64,000 nucleotides of DNA from Nostocoides sp. Soil756 (GTDB lineage Bacteria > Actinomycetota > Actinomycetes > Actinomycetales > Dermatophilaceae), in contig NZ_LMSE01000004.1 of assembly GCF_001428065.1 (NCBI RefSeq), positions 588,142 to 652,141 on the forward strand, read 5' to 3'. The notes beneath the pieces were generated by a model, which was not told the DNA's origin, made no database searches, and saw only the letters and a list, made by a program, of their open reading frames with translations. Positions 17,016 through 25,497 of this stretch are shown here, piece by piece (the stretch's first letter is position 1; the number at the start of each line of letters is the position of its first letter). The position numbers and the translations under genes are program-made.

Positions 17016-18754
17016 CCGAGCGCCACCGCGGGTGGGCCGCGCTGGGCGCCGTCGCGCTGCTGACCCTCCTGGCGAGCACCTGGCACCTGTCGCGCAACGG
17101 GTGGGGCAACGTCTACTACGCGGGCATCGCCGCCACCGGCGGCGAGCACCTCGGCGCCGCGTTCTTCGGCAGCCTCGAGCCGCGCTCGGTCGTCTCCACC
17201 GACAAGCCGCCGCTGGGGCTCTGGCCGATGATGCTCTCGGTACGGCTCCTCGGCGTCCGGCCGGTGGCCGTGCTCCTGCCCCAGGCGCTGATGACGGCGG
17301 CCGCCGTGGCGCTGCTGGGTCGCACGGTGTGGCGCGTGGCCGGTCCACGCGCCGGGGTCGTCGCGGCCGTGCTGCTGGCGGTGAGCCCGGTGACCTTCGC
17401 CCTGTCCCGCTTCGACGACCCCGACACCATGCTGCTGCTGGTCTCGGTGGTCGCCGCGTGGGCGGTGACGGCGCTGGCCGACCATCCGCGCCGGCGTCTG
17501 CTGGTGCTCCTGGGCGCCGCCTTCGGGGCGGCCTTCCTCACCAAGTGGCTCGCGGGCCTGGTCCTGGCCCCGGCCGCCGTCGCCGCGCTCTGGCGTCCCC
17601 TGGCCGGGCAGCGACTCCGCGCGGCCGTCACCGTCGGCGCCGCCGCCGCCGTGTCCGGCCTGTGGTGGGTCGCGGTCCTGGCCGCCCTGGGCCCCGGCCG
17701 TCGGCCGTTCGCCGACGACTCGCAGGGCAGCCTGGTCGAGCTCGTCCTCGGCTCCAACGGGGTCGCCCGGCTCGAGGGGAGTGGGGGAGGGAGCATCTCG
17801 GGGCACCCCGGGCCGCTGCGGCTGTTCACCGCGCCCTTCGCCGACCAGGTGACGTGGTTCCTGCCGGGGGCGCTGCTGGCCCTGGTGCTGCTCGCGCTCG
17901 ACCGCGCCCTGCGCGGTGGCGAACGGGCGCTCGTGGTGCTGCTGGGTGGATGGCTGGCCGTCGCCGCGGTGCTGTTCAGTGCCATGGGCGGGGCGATGCA
18001 CCCGTACTACACCAGCTACCTCGCCGCGCCGGCCGCCGGGCTGCTCGGCCTGGCCGCCGTCCGGGTGGGACGCGCGTGGGCCCCCTGGCGGGGAGCGGCC
18101 CTCGTGGCGGTCCTGGGCGCCACCGGCACCGCCGTCCTGGCCGTGACCGGCCGCGAGCTCGCGTGGCTGGCGGCCGTGGCCGGCGCGGCCACCGTCGCCG
18201 CGGTGGTGGCGCTGCTGCTGCCCCGGGGCGGCCGGGCCCGGCTCCTGCCACTGGCGGCCGTCGCCGCCACCGTGTCCGTCCTCACCGGCCCCGTGGTCAT
18301 CGACGCCGTGACCACCCAGGTGGTCGTCAACGGCGCCGACCCACGCGCCGGGTGGAGCCAGGCCGGCGTCACCTCCGTGCCGCCCCGGGCCCTGGTCGCG
18401 TGGCTGCGGGCGCGGCGCTCGGGCGACTGGGCGGCGGCCGTGCCCCAGGCGTCACCGGCGGCCCAGCTGCAGCTCGCGAGCGGCCTGCCGGTGCTGCCCC
18501 TCGGCGGGTTCACCGGGTCCAGCGACGCCCCCACCCAGGGACAGCTGCGCTCGTTCGTCGCCTCGGGGCGGCTGCGCTACGTGGTGCTGCTCGGCCAGTA
18601 CCGGCGCTACCCGCTCGGCACGCCACCCGCGCTGGCCGGGCATCCCGTGGCGGCCGCCGTGGTCTGGGCCCGCAGTCGTGGCTGCCCGTCCGTCGTGGCC
18701 GGCGTGACCGTGCTGGACCTCGCCGACCGGACGTGCCGCGCCGGCGGTCAGTGA
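17012..18754 (+). CDS. GT-C membrane glycosyltransferase (ArnT/PMT-like, GT39/GT83)
   Basis: A 580-residue multi-pass protein of the polyprenyl-phosphate-sugar-dependent GT-C superfamily. The first extracytoplasmic loop has NVYYAGIAATGG followed by SVVSTDKPPLGLWPMMLSVR; the STDKPPLGLW motif is typical of ArnT-like enzymes in actinobacteria. About ten membrane helices follow, then a periplasmic C-terminal domain of roughly 130 residues with two cysteines near the end (SRGCPSVV, DRTCRAG) that may form a disulphide. It would move a sugar from a lipid carrier onto an envelope acceptor; donor and acceptor are unknown. It is the third gene of the overlapping 13.7-18.8 kb operon and overlaps the convergent epimerase gene by 7 bases. 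Confidence 0.75.
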   Translation: MTERHRGWAALGAVALLTLLASTWHLSRNGWGNVYYAGIAATGGEHLGAAFFGSLEPRSVVSTDKPPLGLWPMMLSVRLLGVRPVAVLLPQALMTAAAVALLGRTVWRVAGPRAGVVAAVLLAVSPVTFALSRFDDPDTMLLLVSVVAAWAVTALADHPRRRLLVLLGAAFGAAFLTKWLAGLVLAPAAVAALWRPLAGQRLRAAVTVGAAAAVSGLWWVAVLAALGPGRRPFADDSQGSLVELVLGSNGVARLEGSGGGSISGHPGPLRLFTAPFADQVTWFLPGALLALVLLALDRALRGGERALVVLLGGWLAVAAVLFSAMGGAMHPYYTSYLAAPAAGLLGLAAVRVGRAWAPWRGAALVAVLGATGTAVLAVTGRELAWLAAVAGAATVAAVVALLLPRGGRARLLPLAAVAATVSVLTGPVVIDAVTTQVVVNGADPRAGWSQAGVTSVPPRALVAWLRARRSGDWAAAVPQASPAAQLQLASGLPVLPLGGFTGSSDAPTQGQLRSFVASGRLRYVVLLGQYRRYPLGTPPALAGHPVAAAVVWARSRGCPSVVAGVTVLDLADRTCRAGGQ

Positions 18755-19194
18755 GGGGCCGCCGGGGCCGGCTCGACCAGCTCGACGAGCACGCCGCGGG
18801 CGTCCTTGGGGTGGATGAAGTTCACCCGTGAGCCGCTGGTGCCGCGCTTGGCCTGCGGGTACAGCAGCCGCATCCCCCGCTCGCGCAGGGTCGCGCTGAC
18901 GGCGTCGAGGTCGTCGACGCGGTAGGCCAGCTGCTGGATGCCGGGCCCGCTGCGGTCGAGGAACTTCGCGATGGTCGACTCCGGTGTCAGCGGGGCGAGC
19001 AGCTGGATGCACGAGCCCGAGTCGCCGACCCCCATCATCGCCTCGCGCACGCCCTGCTCCTCGTTGGTCTCCTCGTGCAGCATCCGCATCCCGTAGGTCG
19101 CGGAGTAGAAGGCCACCGCGTCGTCGAGGTCGGGGACCGCGATGCCCACGTGGTCGATCGCGGTGAAGAGGTCGGTGGGGAGCGCGTCGGTCAT
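18748..19194 (-). CDS. mce: Methylmalonyl-CoA/ethylmalonyl-CoA epimerase
   Basis: A 148-residue vicinal-oxygen-chelate protein that would interconvert the 2R and 2S forms of methylmalonyl-CoA and probably ethylmalonyl-CoA, linking Ccr to Ecm. Metal-ligand positions visible are His in IDHVGIAVPDL, Gln in SCIQLLAPLTP and Glu in VLVELVEP. The remaining ligand is normally His in a GxHH motif, but here the motif reads GPGIQQLAYRVDD. I believe QQ is common in actinobacterial members, so this is a lineage variant rather than damage. It lies next to the convergent glycosyltransferase and divergent to the thiolase gene. Confidence 0.85.
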   Translation of the reverse strand: MTDALPTDLFTAIDHVGIAVPDLDDAVAFYSATYGMRMLHEETNEEQGVREAMMGVGDSGSCIQLLAPLTPESTIAKFLDRSGPGIQQLAYRVDDLDAVSATLRERGMRLLYPQAKRGTSGSRVNFIHPKDARGVLVELVEPAPAAPH

Positions 19195-19328
19195 GCCGCC
19201 AGCGTAGGAGCCGTGCGGCGGGGACGGCTCGCGCGGTGGCGAGCGTCACCGCCGGGTGAGGCTGCGCCGCGGGGCCGGGTGGCTAGAGTCGGAAGGGCAC
19301 GCCCCGACCCGCCACGGAAGGCCCTCGC

Positions 19329-20528
19329 ATGACCACCGACCCCACCGTCATCGTCGCCGGCGCCCGCACCCCCATGGGGCGGATGAGCGGCTCACTGAAG
19401 GGCTTCAGCGGCTCCGACCTGGGCGGCTTCGCCATCAAGGGCGCCCTCGAGAAGGCGGGGGTGGCCCCCACCGACGTCGACTACGTGATCATGGGCCAGG
19501 TGCTCACCGCGGGCGAAGGGCAGATCCCGGCGCGCCAGGCGGCCACCAAGGGCGGCATCCCGATGAACGTGCCCGCGCTGACCGTCAACAAGGTCTGCCT
19601 CTCGGGGCTCGACGCCATCGCGCTGGCCGACCAGCTGATCCGCGCGGGCGAGTTCGAGGTCGTCGTCGCCGGGGGCCAGGAGTCGATGACCAATGCGCCG
19701 CACCTGCTGGAGAAGAGCCGTGACGGGTTCAAGTACGGCGACGTCACCCTCAAGGACCACATGGCCCAGGACGGCCTCTGGGACGCGTTCACCGACCAGG
19801 CGATGGGCCTGCTCACCGAGTCGGCCAACACCGGCGAGGCCGCTTTCACCCGCGAGCAGCAGGACGCCTTCGCGGCCCGCAGCCACCAGCTGGCCGCGCG
19901 CGCCTGGAAGGACGGCTACTTCGACGACGAGGTCGTCACCGTCAGCATCCCGCAGCGCAAGGGCGAGCCCGTCGAGTTCCGCACCGACGAGGGGATCCGG
20001 CCCGACACCACCGCGGAGTCGCTCGCGGGCCTGCGGCCGGCCTTCCGCAAGGACGGCACCATCACGGCCGGCTCGGCCTCGCAGATCTCCGACGGAGCCT
20101 GCGCGGTGGTCGTCATGAAGAAGTCCCGGGCCGAGGAGCTCGGCCTTCCCTGGCTGGCCGAGATCGGCGCCCACGGGGTGGTGGCCGGCCCCGACTCCAC
20201 CCTCCAGAGCCAGCCCGCCCGCGCCATCGCCAAGGCCTGTGCGCGCGAGGGGATCTCGCCGGCCGACCTCGACCTCGTCGAGATCAACGAGGCCTTCGCG
20301 GCGGTCGGGCTCGCCTCCACCCAGGAGCTCGGCCTCGACCCCGAGAAGGTCAACGTCAACGGCGGCGCCATCGCCCTCGGCCACCCCATCGGGATGTCCG
20401 GGGCGCGCCTCGCCCTGCACCTGGCCCTCGAGCTGCAGCGTCGCGGCGGAGGTGTCGGCGCGGCCGCCCTCTGCGGTGGTGGCGGCCAGGGCGACGCGCT
20501 CGTCCTGCGGGTCCCGAGCCGGGGCTGA
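19329..20528 (+). CDS. Acetyl-CoA C-acetyltransferase (thiolase)
   Basis: A 399-residue thiolase, probably condensing two acetyl-CoA to acetoacetyl-CoA as entry to the ethylmalonyl-CoA route (or the reverse in degradation). The active-site triad is clear: nucleophile C90 in [11 protein letters not shown]352 in [16 protein letters not shown], and C382 in [12 protein letters not shown]. Length and motif pattern match biosynthetic thiolases. The ATG follows GGAAGG; a TAGAGT hexamer at 19284-19289 may be its -10 element, giving a leader of roughly 35 bases. The MeaB frame begins within a few bases of its stop codon. Confidence 0.9.
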   Translation: MTTDPTVIVAGARTPMGRMSGSLKGFSGSDLGGFAIKGALEKAGVAPTDVDYVIMGQVLTAGEGQIPARQAATKGGIPMNVPALTVNKVCLSGLDAIALADQLIRAGEFEVVVAGGQESMTNAPHLLEKSRDGFKYGDVTLKDHMAQDGLWDAFTDQAMGLLTESANTGEAAFTREQQDAFAARSHQLAARAWKDGYFDDEVVTVSIPQRKGEPVEFRTDEGIRPDTTAESLAGLRPAFRKDGTITAGSASQISDGACAVVVMKKSRAEELGLPWLAEIGAHGVVAGPDSTLQSQPARAIAKACAREGISPADLDLVEINEAFAAVGLASTQELGLDPEKVNVNGGAIALGHPIGMSGARLALHLALELQRRGGGVGAAALCGGGGQGDALVLRVPSRG

Positions 20529-21529
20529 CCCCGCTGGCCGGGCGGCGCGAGGTCGACGTCCCCTCCCTCGTCGCCGCGGCCCGGGAGGCGGACCCGCGCG
20601 CCCTCGGGCGGCTCCTCTCCCTCGTCGAGGACCGGAGCCCGGTCCTGCGCAAGGTGCTGGCGGCGCTCGCCCCGCACGCCGGGCGCGCCCACGTCGTGGG
20701 CCTCACCGGGCCCCCGGGCGTCGGCAAGTCGACCACGAGCAGCGCGGTGGTCGCGAGGTACCGCCGGCAGGGGCTGACGGTGGCGGTGCTGGCTGTCGAC
20801 CCCACCTCGCCGTTCTCGGGCGGGGCGCTGCTCGGTGACCGGGTGCGGATGGGCGAGCACGCCGGCGACCGGGGCGTGTTCATCCGCTCGATGGCCACGC
20901 GGGGGCACCTCGGCGGCCTGTCCTCGGCCGCCCCGCAGGCGGTCCGGGTGCTCGACGCTGCGGGGTTCGACGTCGTGCTGCTCGAGACCGTGGGGGTCGG
21001 CCAGAGCGAGGTCGAGGTGGCCGGCACCGCCGACACCACCGTCGTGCTCGTGGCCCCGGGCCTGGGGGACGGGGTCCAGGCGGCCAAGGCCGGCATCCTC
21101 GAGGTGGCCGACGTGCTGGTGGTCAACCACGCCGACCGGCCGGGAGCCGACCGCACCGTGCGCGACCTGCGCGCCGCGGTCGCGCTGGGCGCTCGGGCGG
21201 ACGGGGCGTGGCAGCCCGCGGTCGTGCGCACCGTGGCCACCACCGGCGAGGGCGTCGGGGCGCTGGTCGAGGCGGTCGCGGCGCACCGTGCCGCGCTGGG
21301 GGAGACCGGCCTGCTCGAACGCCGTCGCCACCGAGCCGCCCGCGAGGTCGAGGCCCTGGCCCTCGACGCCGTGCGGGCCCGGATCGCCGGCCTCGGCGGC
21401 GGTGACGGGCTCGTCCGGCTGGCGGCACGGGTGGCGGGCGGCGAGCTCGACCCGCACGGCGCGGCCGAGCGGCTGCTCACCGCGCTGGAGCCGCAGCCAT
21501 CGGCCGAGGGGCTCAGCGAGCGTCGGTGA
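20525..21529 (+). CDS. meaB: MeaB/ArgK family G-protein chaperone of B12-dependent mutases
   Basis: A P-loop GTPase that loads, protects and reactivates acyl-CoA mutases. Motifs seen: Walker [43 protein letters not shown] and Walker B-like [11 protein letters not shown]. Homology starts well before the first ATG/GTG/TTG in frame (GTG 20654): residues such as [20 protein letters not shown] and [15 protein letters not shown] match the family's N-terminal helices. I therefore place the start near 20525, where a CTG overlaps the thiolase stop (334 residues, close to the usual length); CTG 20534 is equally possible. Starting at GTG 20654 would leave 291 residues. The gene overlaps the convergent GH65 gene by 17 bases. 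Confidence 0.85.
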   Translation: MTPLAGRREVDVPSLVAAAREADPRALGRLLSLVEDRSPVLRKVLAALAPHAGRAHVVGLTGPPGVGKSTTSSAVVARYRRQGLTVAVLAVDPTSPFSGGALLGDRVRMGEHAGDRGVFIRSMATRGHLGGLSSAAPQAVRVLDAAGFDVVLLETVGVGQSEVEVAGTADTTVVLVAPGLGDGVQAAKAGILEVADVLVVNHADRPGADRTVRDLRAAVALGARADGAWQPAVVRTVATTGEGVGALVEAVAAHRAALGETGLLERRRHRAAREVEALALDAVRARIAGLGGGDGLVRLAARVAGGELDPHGAAERLLTALEPQPSAEGLSERR

Positions 21530-24050
21530 CCGGACCGTCGAAGGGCTCGACGACCTCGAAGGGGATGGGGTCGGGGACGCCCGCGGTGATCCGGCTCCCG
21601 TCGGCCCGGGTGCCGCCCAGCCGGGGGCGCCGGCCCAGCAGGCCGGACAGGCGCTCGCCGTGCCCGTCGAGCGTCACCACCACCGGCGTGCCGGGCGCGA
21701 CCTCGTGCGCTTGCCCGCGCACCTCGACCGGCACGCTCGCCGCGCCCTCCTCCACCGTGAGCTCGAGCTCGTGCTCGGCCAGCCGCACCCGCAGCCGCGA
21801 GCCCCGCCACGTGAGCCGGAAGGTCAGCGAGCCCCAGCCCTCGGGCAGGCGCGGGTCGAAGCGCAGCATCCCCCCGTGGTCACGCATCCCGCCGAAGCCC
21901 CCCACCAGGGTCGCCCACACCCCGGCGGCGGACGCGATGTGCAGCCCGTCGACGGTGTTGTCGTGCAGGTCGGCGAGGTCGACGTAGAGGGCCCGGCAGA
22001 AGTACTCGTAGGCCGCCTCGTGGTAGCCGACCTCGGCCGCGACCACCGACTGGACGACCGCCGACAACGAGGAGTCACCCGTGGTGATCGGGTCGTAGTA
22101 CTCGAAGTCGGCGCGCTTCTGGGCGGCGGTGAACCGGTCGCCCTGAAGGTAGAGCGCCAGCACGACGTCGGCCTGCTTGAGGACCTGGAAACGGTAGATC
22201 ACCAGGGGGTGGTAGTGCAGCAGCAGGGGCCGCACGTCGAGAGGCGTGCGGCTGAGGTCCCACACCTCACGGTCGAGGAAGAAGTCGTCCTGGGGGTGGA
22301 TGCCCAGGCCCTCGTCGAAGGGGATGTGCATGCCGTCGGCACAGGCCTGCCACTCGGCCGGCTCGTCGTCGCGCACCTGGAGGTGCCGGTCGAGGCGGGC
22401 CCACTCCAGCGGGTGCTCGCGGCGCACCCGCTCGACCGCGCGGACGGCCTGCTCGAGGTTGGCGCGCGCCATCACGTTGGTGAACAGGTTGTTGTTGACC
22501 ACGGTGGTGTACTCGTCCGGGCCGGTCACGCCGTGGATGTGGAAGCTCGAGTCGCCGTTGCTGCGCCAGAAGCCGAGGGCGGCGTACATCCGGGCCGTCT
22601 CGACCAGGATGGCCACGCCGTCGCGCACGAGGAAGCCGACGTCGTCGGTGGCGGCCACGTACTGGACCAGGGCGTGGGCCACGTCGGCGTCGATGTGCAC
22701 CTGGGCCGTCCCGGCGGCGTAGTACGCCGAGGCCTCCTCACCGTTGATGGTCCGCCACGGGAAGAGCGCGCCGGGCTGCGACATCTCGCGGGCGCGCTCC
22801 CGGGCGGCCGGCAGCATGCGGCTGCGGAAGGCCAGCAGGTTCCGGGCCAGCTCGGGCTGGGTGTAGGTGAGGAACGGGGCGACGTAGACCTCGCTGTCCC
22901 AGAAGTAGTGGCCCTCGTAGCCCGACCCGGTGACGCCCTTGGCCGCGATCCCGTGCTGGTCGGCGCGGCCGGCGGCCTGTGCCAGCGAGAACAGGTTGTA
23001 GCGCACGGCCTGCTGGAGGGCCTCGGCGTGGGGCGCCCCCGCCCCGATCTCGATGTCGGCGCCGGCCCAGAACCGGTCGTACCACTCACGTTGCTGTCCG
23101 TGGTGGTCCTCGACGGCCCGGGTGCCGGTCCGGTCGAGGGTGCGCTCGCACCGGTCGGCCAGCTCACGCACGGGCAGGCCGCGCGAGGTGTGGTACGCCA
23201 CGAGCTTCTCGATGCGCAGGGTGTGCCCCTCGCGGGCCTCGACCCGGTGGACCGCCTTGGCGAGGTCGTCCTCGGCCCGCGTGACGACCTCGTAGGGGTC
23301 GGTGCACCGCACGGTGTGGTCGGCCATCACGGCCACCGTCATGGCCGAGTTGCGGCACCGGTGGCCGAGCACCAGCCGGTGCTCGGTGGCGGCGTGCAGG
23401 TGGGGCAGCAGCACCCTCCCCTCGAAGGTCCCCGCCCGGCGGGGGTCGGCCGTCCCCGAGGTGTGCGCGGGCGCGTAGTACTCGTCCTCGCCGTCGAGGC
23501 GGTTCAGCAGCTGGGAGGAGACCACCACGGGCGCATCGCCCGAGAGCATCGTGACCTCCAGGGTCAGCACCACGAGGTGCCGCTCGGTCATCGACACCAT
23601 CCGGCTGGACTCGACGCGGACCCGCTTGCCCGACGGGGTGCGCCAGACCAGGGAACGCCGCAGGATGCCGTCGCGCAGGTCGAGGCTGCGCTCGTACTCC
23701 TCGAGGTCGGCCATGCCGATGACGAGGGGCTCGTCGTCGACGTAGAGCTTCATCAGCTTGGCGTCGGGGACGTCGACGATCGTCTGCCCGGTGCGGGCGA
23801 AGCCGTACGCGGCCTCGGCGTGCCGGATCGGCCAGGTCTCGTGGAAGCCGTTGACGAAGGTGCCGTGCGCGTGGGCCTCGCGGCCCTCCTCGGGGTTGGC
23901 CCGCAGGCCGATGTAGCCGTTGGCCACCGCGAACAGGGTCTCGGTGAGGCCGAGGTCGCCGAGGTCGGGCGCGGTCTCGACCAGCCGCCACGGGTCGGCC
24001 GGGAAGCGGGTGCGGTCGAGCGGGTCGGCGCCCACCCGCCCCGACCTCAC
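21513..24050 (-). CDS. GH65 glycoside phosphorylase (maltose/trehalose/kojibiose phosphorylase-like)
   Basis: An 845-residue GH65 enzyme; the family splits alpha-glucosides with phosphate to glucose and beta-glucose 1-phosphate. The N-terminal beta-sandwich has ETLFAVANGYIGLRANPEEG; the (alpha/alpha)6 barrel has GYEGHYFWDSEVY and the general acid E513 in GVTGPDEYTTVVNNN, followed by QADVVLALYLQGD. The partner beta-phosphoglucomutase directly upstream confirms the phosphorolytic role and suits trehalose or maltose made elsewhere in the window. The start, GTG 24050, overlaps the stop of that gene (GTGA). The exact disaccharide cannot be fixed; kojibiose or a hydrolytic relative remain possible. 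Confidence 0.87.
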   Translation of the reverse strand: MRSGRVGADPLDRTRFPADPWRLVETAPDLGDLGLTETLFAVANGYIGLRANPEEGREAHAHGTFVNGFHETWPIRHAEAAYGFARTGQTIVDVPDAKLMKLYVDDEPLVIGMADLEEYERSLDLRDGILRRSLVWRTPSGKRVRVESSRMVSMTERHLVVLTLEVTMLSGDAPVVVSSQLLNRLDGEDEYYAPAHTSGTADPRRAGTFEGRVLLPHLHAATEHRLVLGHRCRNSAMTVAVMADHTVRCTDPYEVVTRAEDDLAKAVHRVEAREGHTLRIEKLVAYHTSRGLPVRELADRCERTLDRTGTRAVEDHHGQQREWYDRFWAGADIEIGAGAPHAEALQQAVRYNLFSLAQAAGRADQHGIAAKGVTGSGYEGHYFWDSEVYVAPFLTYTQPELARNLLAFRSRMLPAARERAREMSQPGALFPWRTINGEEASAYYAAGTAQVHIDADVAHALVQYVAATDDVGFLVRDGVAILVETARMYAALGFWRSNGDSSFHIHGVTGPDEYTTVVNNNLFTNVMARANLEQAVRAVERVRREHPLEWARLDRHLQVRDDEPAEWQACADGMHIPFDEGLGIHPQDDFFLDREVWDLSRTPLDVRPLLLHYHPLVIYRFQVLKQADVVLALYLQGDRFTAAQKRADFEYYDPITTGDSSLSAVVQSVVAAEVGYHEAAYEYFCRALYVDLADLHDNTVDGLHIASAAGVWATLVGGFGGMRDHGGMLRFDPRLPEGWGSLTFRLTWRGSRLRVRLAEHELELTVEEGAASVPVEVRGQAHEVAPGTPVVVTLDGHGERLSGLLGRRPRLGGTRADGSRITAGVPDPIPFEVVEPFDGPVTDAR

Positions 24051-24802
24051 GTGAGGTCCTGCAGGTCGGCCACGACCCGGTGGGCGCCGGCCGAGCGCAG
24101 CGCACTCTCGCCGGCGCCCCGGTCGACACCGACCACGAGGCCGAAGTCGCCTGCGGCCCCGGCCCGCACGCCCGAGACGGCGTCCTCGACCACCACGGCC
24201 GAGCTCGGGGCGGCACCACAGGTGCGCGCGGCCTCGAGGAAGGTGTCGGGGGCGGGCTTGCCGGGCAGGCCCAGGGCAGCGGCGACCCGGCCGTCGACGA
24301 CGGTGACGAACCGGTCGGCGAGCCCGGCGGCCGCCAGCACGGCGTGCGCGTTGGCCGACGAGGAGACCACGGCCAGCGGGACCCCGAGGTCGCGCAGGTG
24401 GTCCAGCAGCGTGACCGAGCCGGGGTAGGGCTGCACGCCGTCGCGCTCGAGCACCGCCGTGAACGCGTCGTTCTTGCGGTTGCCGAGGCCGCACACGGTC
24501 TCGGCCTGGGGGGGATCGCCGGGGTCGCCGCGCGGCAGGTCGATGCCGCGGGCGGCCAGCAGGTCGGCGACCCCGTCGTAGCGGGGCTTGCCGTCGACGT
24601 GGGCGAAGTAGTCGGTCTCGGTGTACGGCGAGGTGTCGGCCCCCACCGTCGCGGGGTGGTCGGGGGCGAGGCCGCCGAGGAAGGCGTTGAACATCTCCGA
24701 CCAGGCGGTCATGTGCACCGCGGCCGTGGGGGTGAGGACCCCGTCGAGGTCGAAGAGCACGGCGGCGTAGTCGCGCCAGGCCACTGGTCTCGAGCCGTTC
24801 AC
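24047..24802 (-). CDS. HAD-family beta-phosphoglucomutase-like phosphatase
   Basis: A 251-residue HAD subfamily IA protein with the nucleophile motif LFDLDGVLTPTAAVHMTAW, motif II VVSSSANA, a downstream GKPAPDTFLEAA and the acidic motif VVVEDAVSGVRAG. DxDGVxT with the long cap domain and the GH65 gene next door indicate conversion of beta-glucose 1-phosphate to glucose 6-phosphate. The start GTG 24802 has TAGCGT 7 bases upstream on its own strand, a leaderless pattern. It shares a 72-base intergenic region with the divergent MarR gene, which may control it. Confidence 0.82.
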   Translation of the reverse strand: MNGSRPVAWRDYAAVLFDLDGVLTPTAAVHMTAWSEMFNAFLGGLAPDHPATVGADTSPYTETDYFAHVDGKPRYDGVADLLAARGIDLPRGDPGDPPQAETVCGLGNRKNDAFTAVLERDGVQPYPGSVTLLDHLRDLGVPLAVVSSSANAHAVLAAAGLADRFVTVVDGRVAAALGLPGKPAPDTFLEAARTCGAAPSSAVVVEDAVSGVRAGAAGDFGLVVGVDRGAGESALRSAGAHRVVADLQDLT

Positions 24803-24809
24803 CCGCCCC

Positions 24810-24815
24810 ACGCTA
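24810..24815 (-). promoter_or_regulatory. Probable -10 hexamer of leaderless HAD/GH65 operon
   Basis: TAGCGT on the minus strand ends 7 bases before GTG 24802. A mirror element with the same hexamer serves the divergent MarR gene. Confidence 0.5.
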
Positions 24816-24861
24816 GGGACCGCGGGCCCGGACACACAATCGGACTCGCTGCCGGGCGCGT

Positions 24862-24867
24862 TAGCGT
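24862..24867 (+). promoter_or_regulatory. Probable -10 hexamer of leaderless marR transcript
   Basis: TAGCGT ends 7 bases before GTG 24875. The two divergent hexamers are 46 bases apart, so a regulator bound between them could affect both genes. Confidence 0.5.
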
Positions 24868-24874
24868 GCTGCCC

Positions 24875-25390
24875 GTGAGCGAGCCGGTACGCCTGCCCTT
24901 CGACCCCATCGAGCGGGCACGCGAGCTGTGGGTGCAGCGGTGGGGGGCCGGCTCCCGGGCCGACGCGATGGCGAGCGCGACGTCGGTGATGCGCGTCCAG
25001 CAGCTGCTGCTGGCCCGCTTCGACACGATCGCGGGGCGCCACGGCCTGACCTTCGCGCGCTACGAGGCCCTGGTCCTGCTGGCGTTCAGCCGCGAGCAGC
25101 GCCTGTCGATGTCGCGCATCGGCGAGCGCCTCATGGTGCACCCGACGAGCGCGACCAACATCGTGCAGCGCCTCGTGGCACAGGGGCTGGTCGAGCGGGT
25201 CCCCAACCCGGCCGACCGACGGGGCGCGTTCGCCGTCATCACCGCGGAGGGGCTGGCCGCCATGGAGGCGGTGACCGTCGACCTCGAGGAGGCCGACTTC
25301 GGGCTGGGGATGCTCGGCGCCGACGAGCACGCCGCGCTGTTCTCGGTGTTGCGTGAGGTGCGCGTGGGAGCGCGCGACTTCCTGCCCTGA
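24875..25390 (+). CDS. MarR family transcriptional regulator
   Basis: A 171-residue winged-helix regulator. The core reads LTFARYEALVLLAFSREQRL, then SRIGERLMVHPTSATNIVQR (recognition helix region) and the wing VERVPNPADRRGAFAVIT, a classic MarR arrangement. GTG 24875 is chosen because of the leaderless -10 element before it. It is divergent from the beta-phosphoglucomutase/GH65 operon and may regulate it or itself; no clear inverted repeat was found in the short intergenic space, and the ligand is unknown. Confidence 0.88.
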   Translation: MSEPVRLPFDPIERARELWVQRWGAGSRADAMASATSVMRVQQLLLARFDTIAGRHGLTFARYEALVLLAFSREQRLSMSRIGERLMVHPTSATNIVQRLVAQGLVERVPNPADRRGAFAVITAEGLAAMEAVTVDLEEADFGLGMLGADEHAALFSVLREVRVGARDFLP

Positions 25391-25497
25391 CGAGCGGGGA
25401 TTTGTCGACCCGCTGGGCCGTTTGTCATGGTGGAGGGCACGAGTCGAGTCCGGCGGAGCCACTCCGGACACCCAGCGACAGCAAGGACCCCGACCCC

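Noticed and set aside
20835..24428. 1197-codon plus-strand frame across meaB and GH65
   Set aside because: Runs sense-shifted through meaB and antisense through GH65; no protein motifs, only biased composition.
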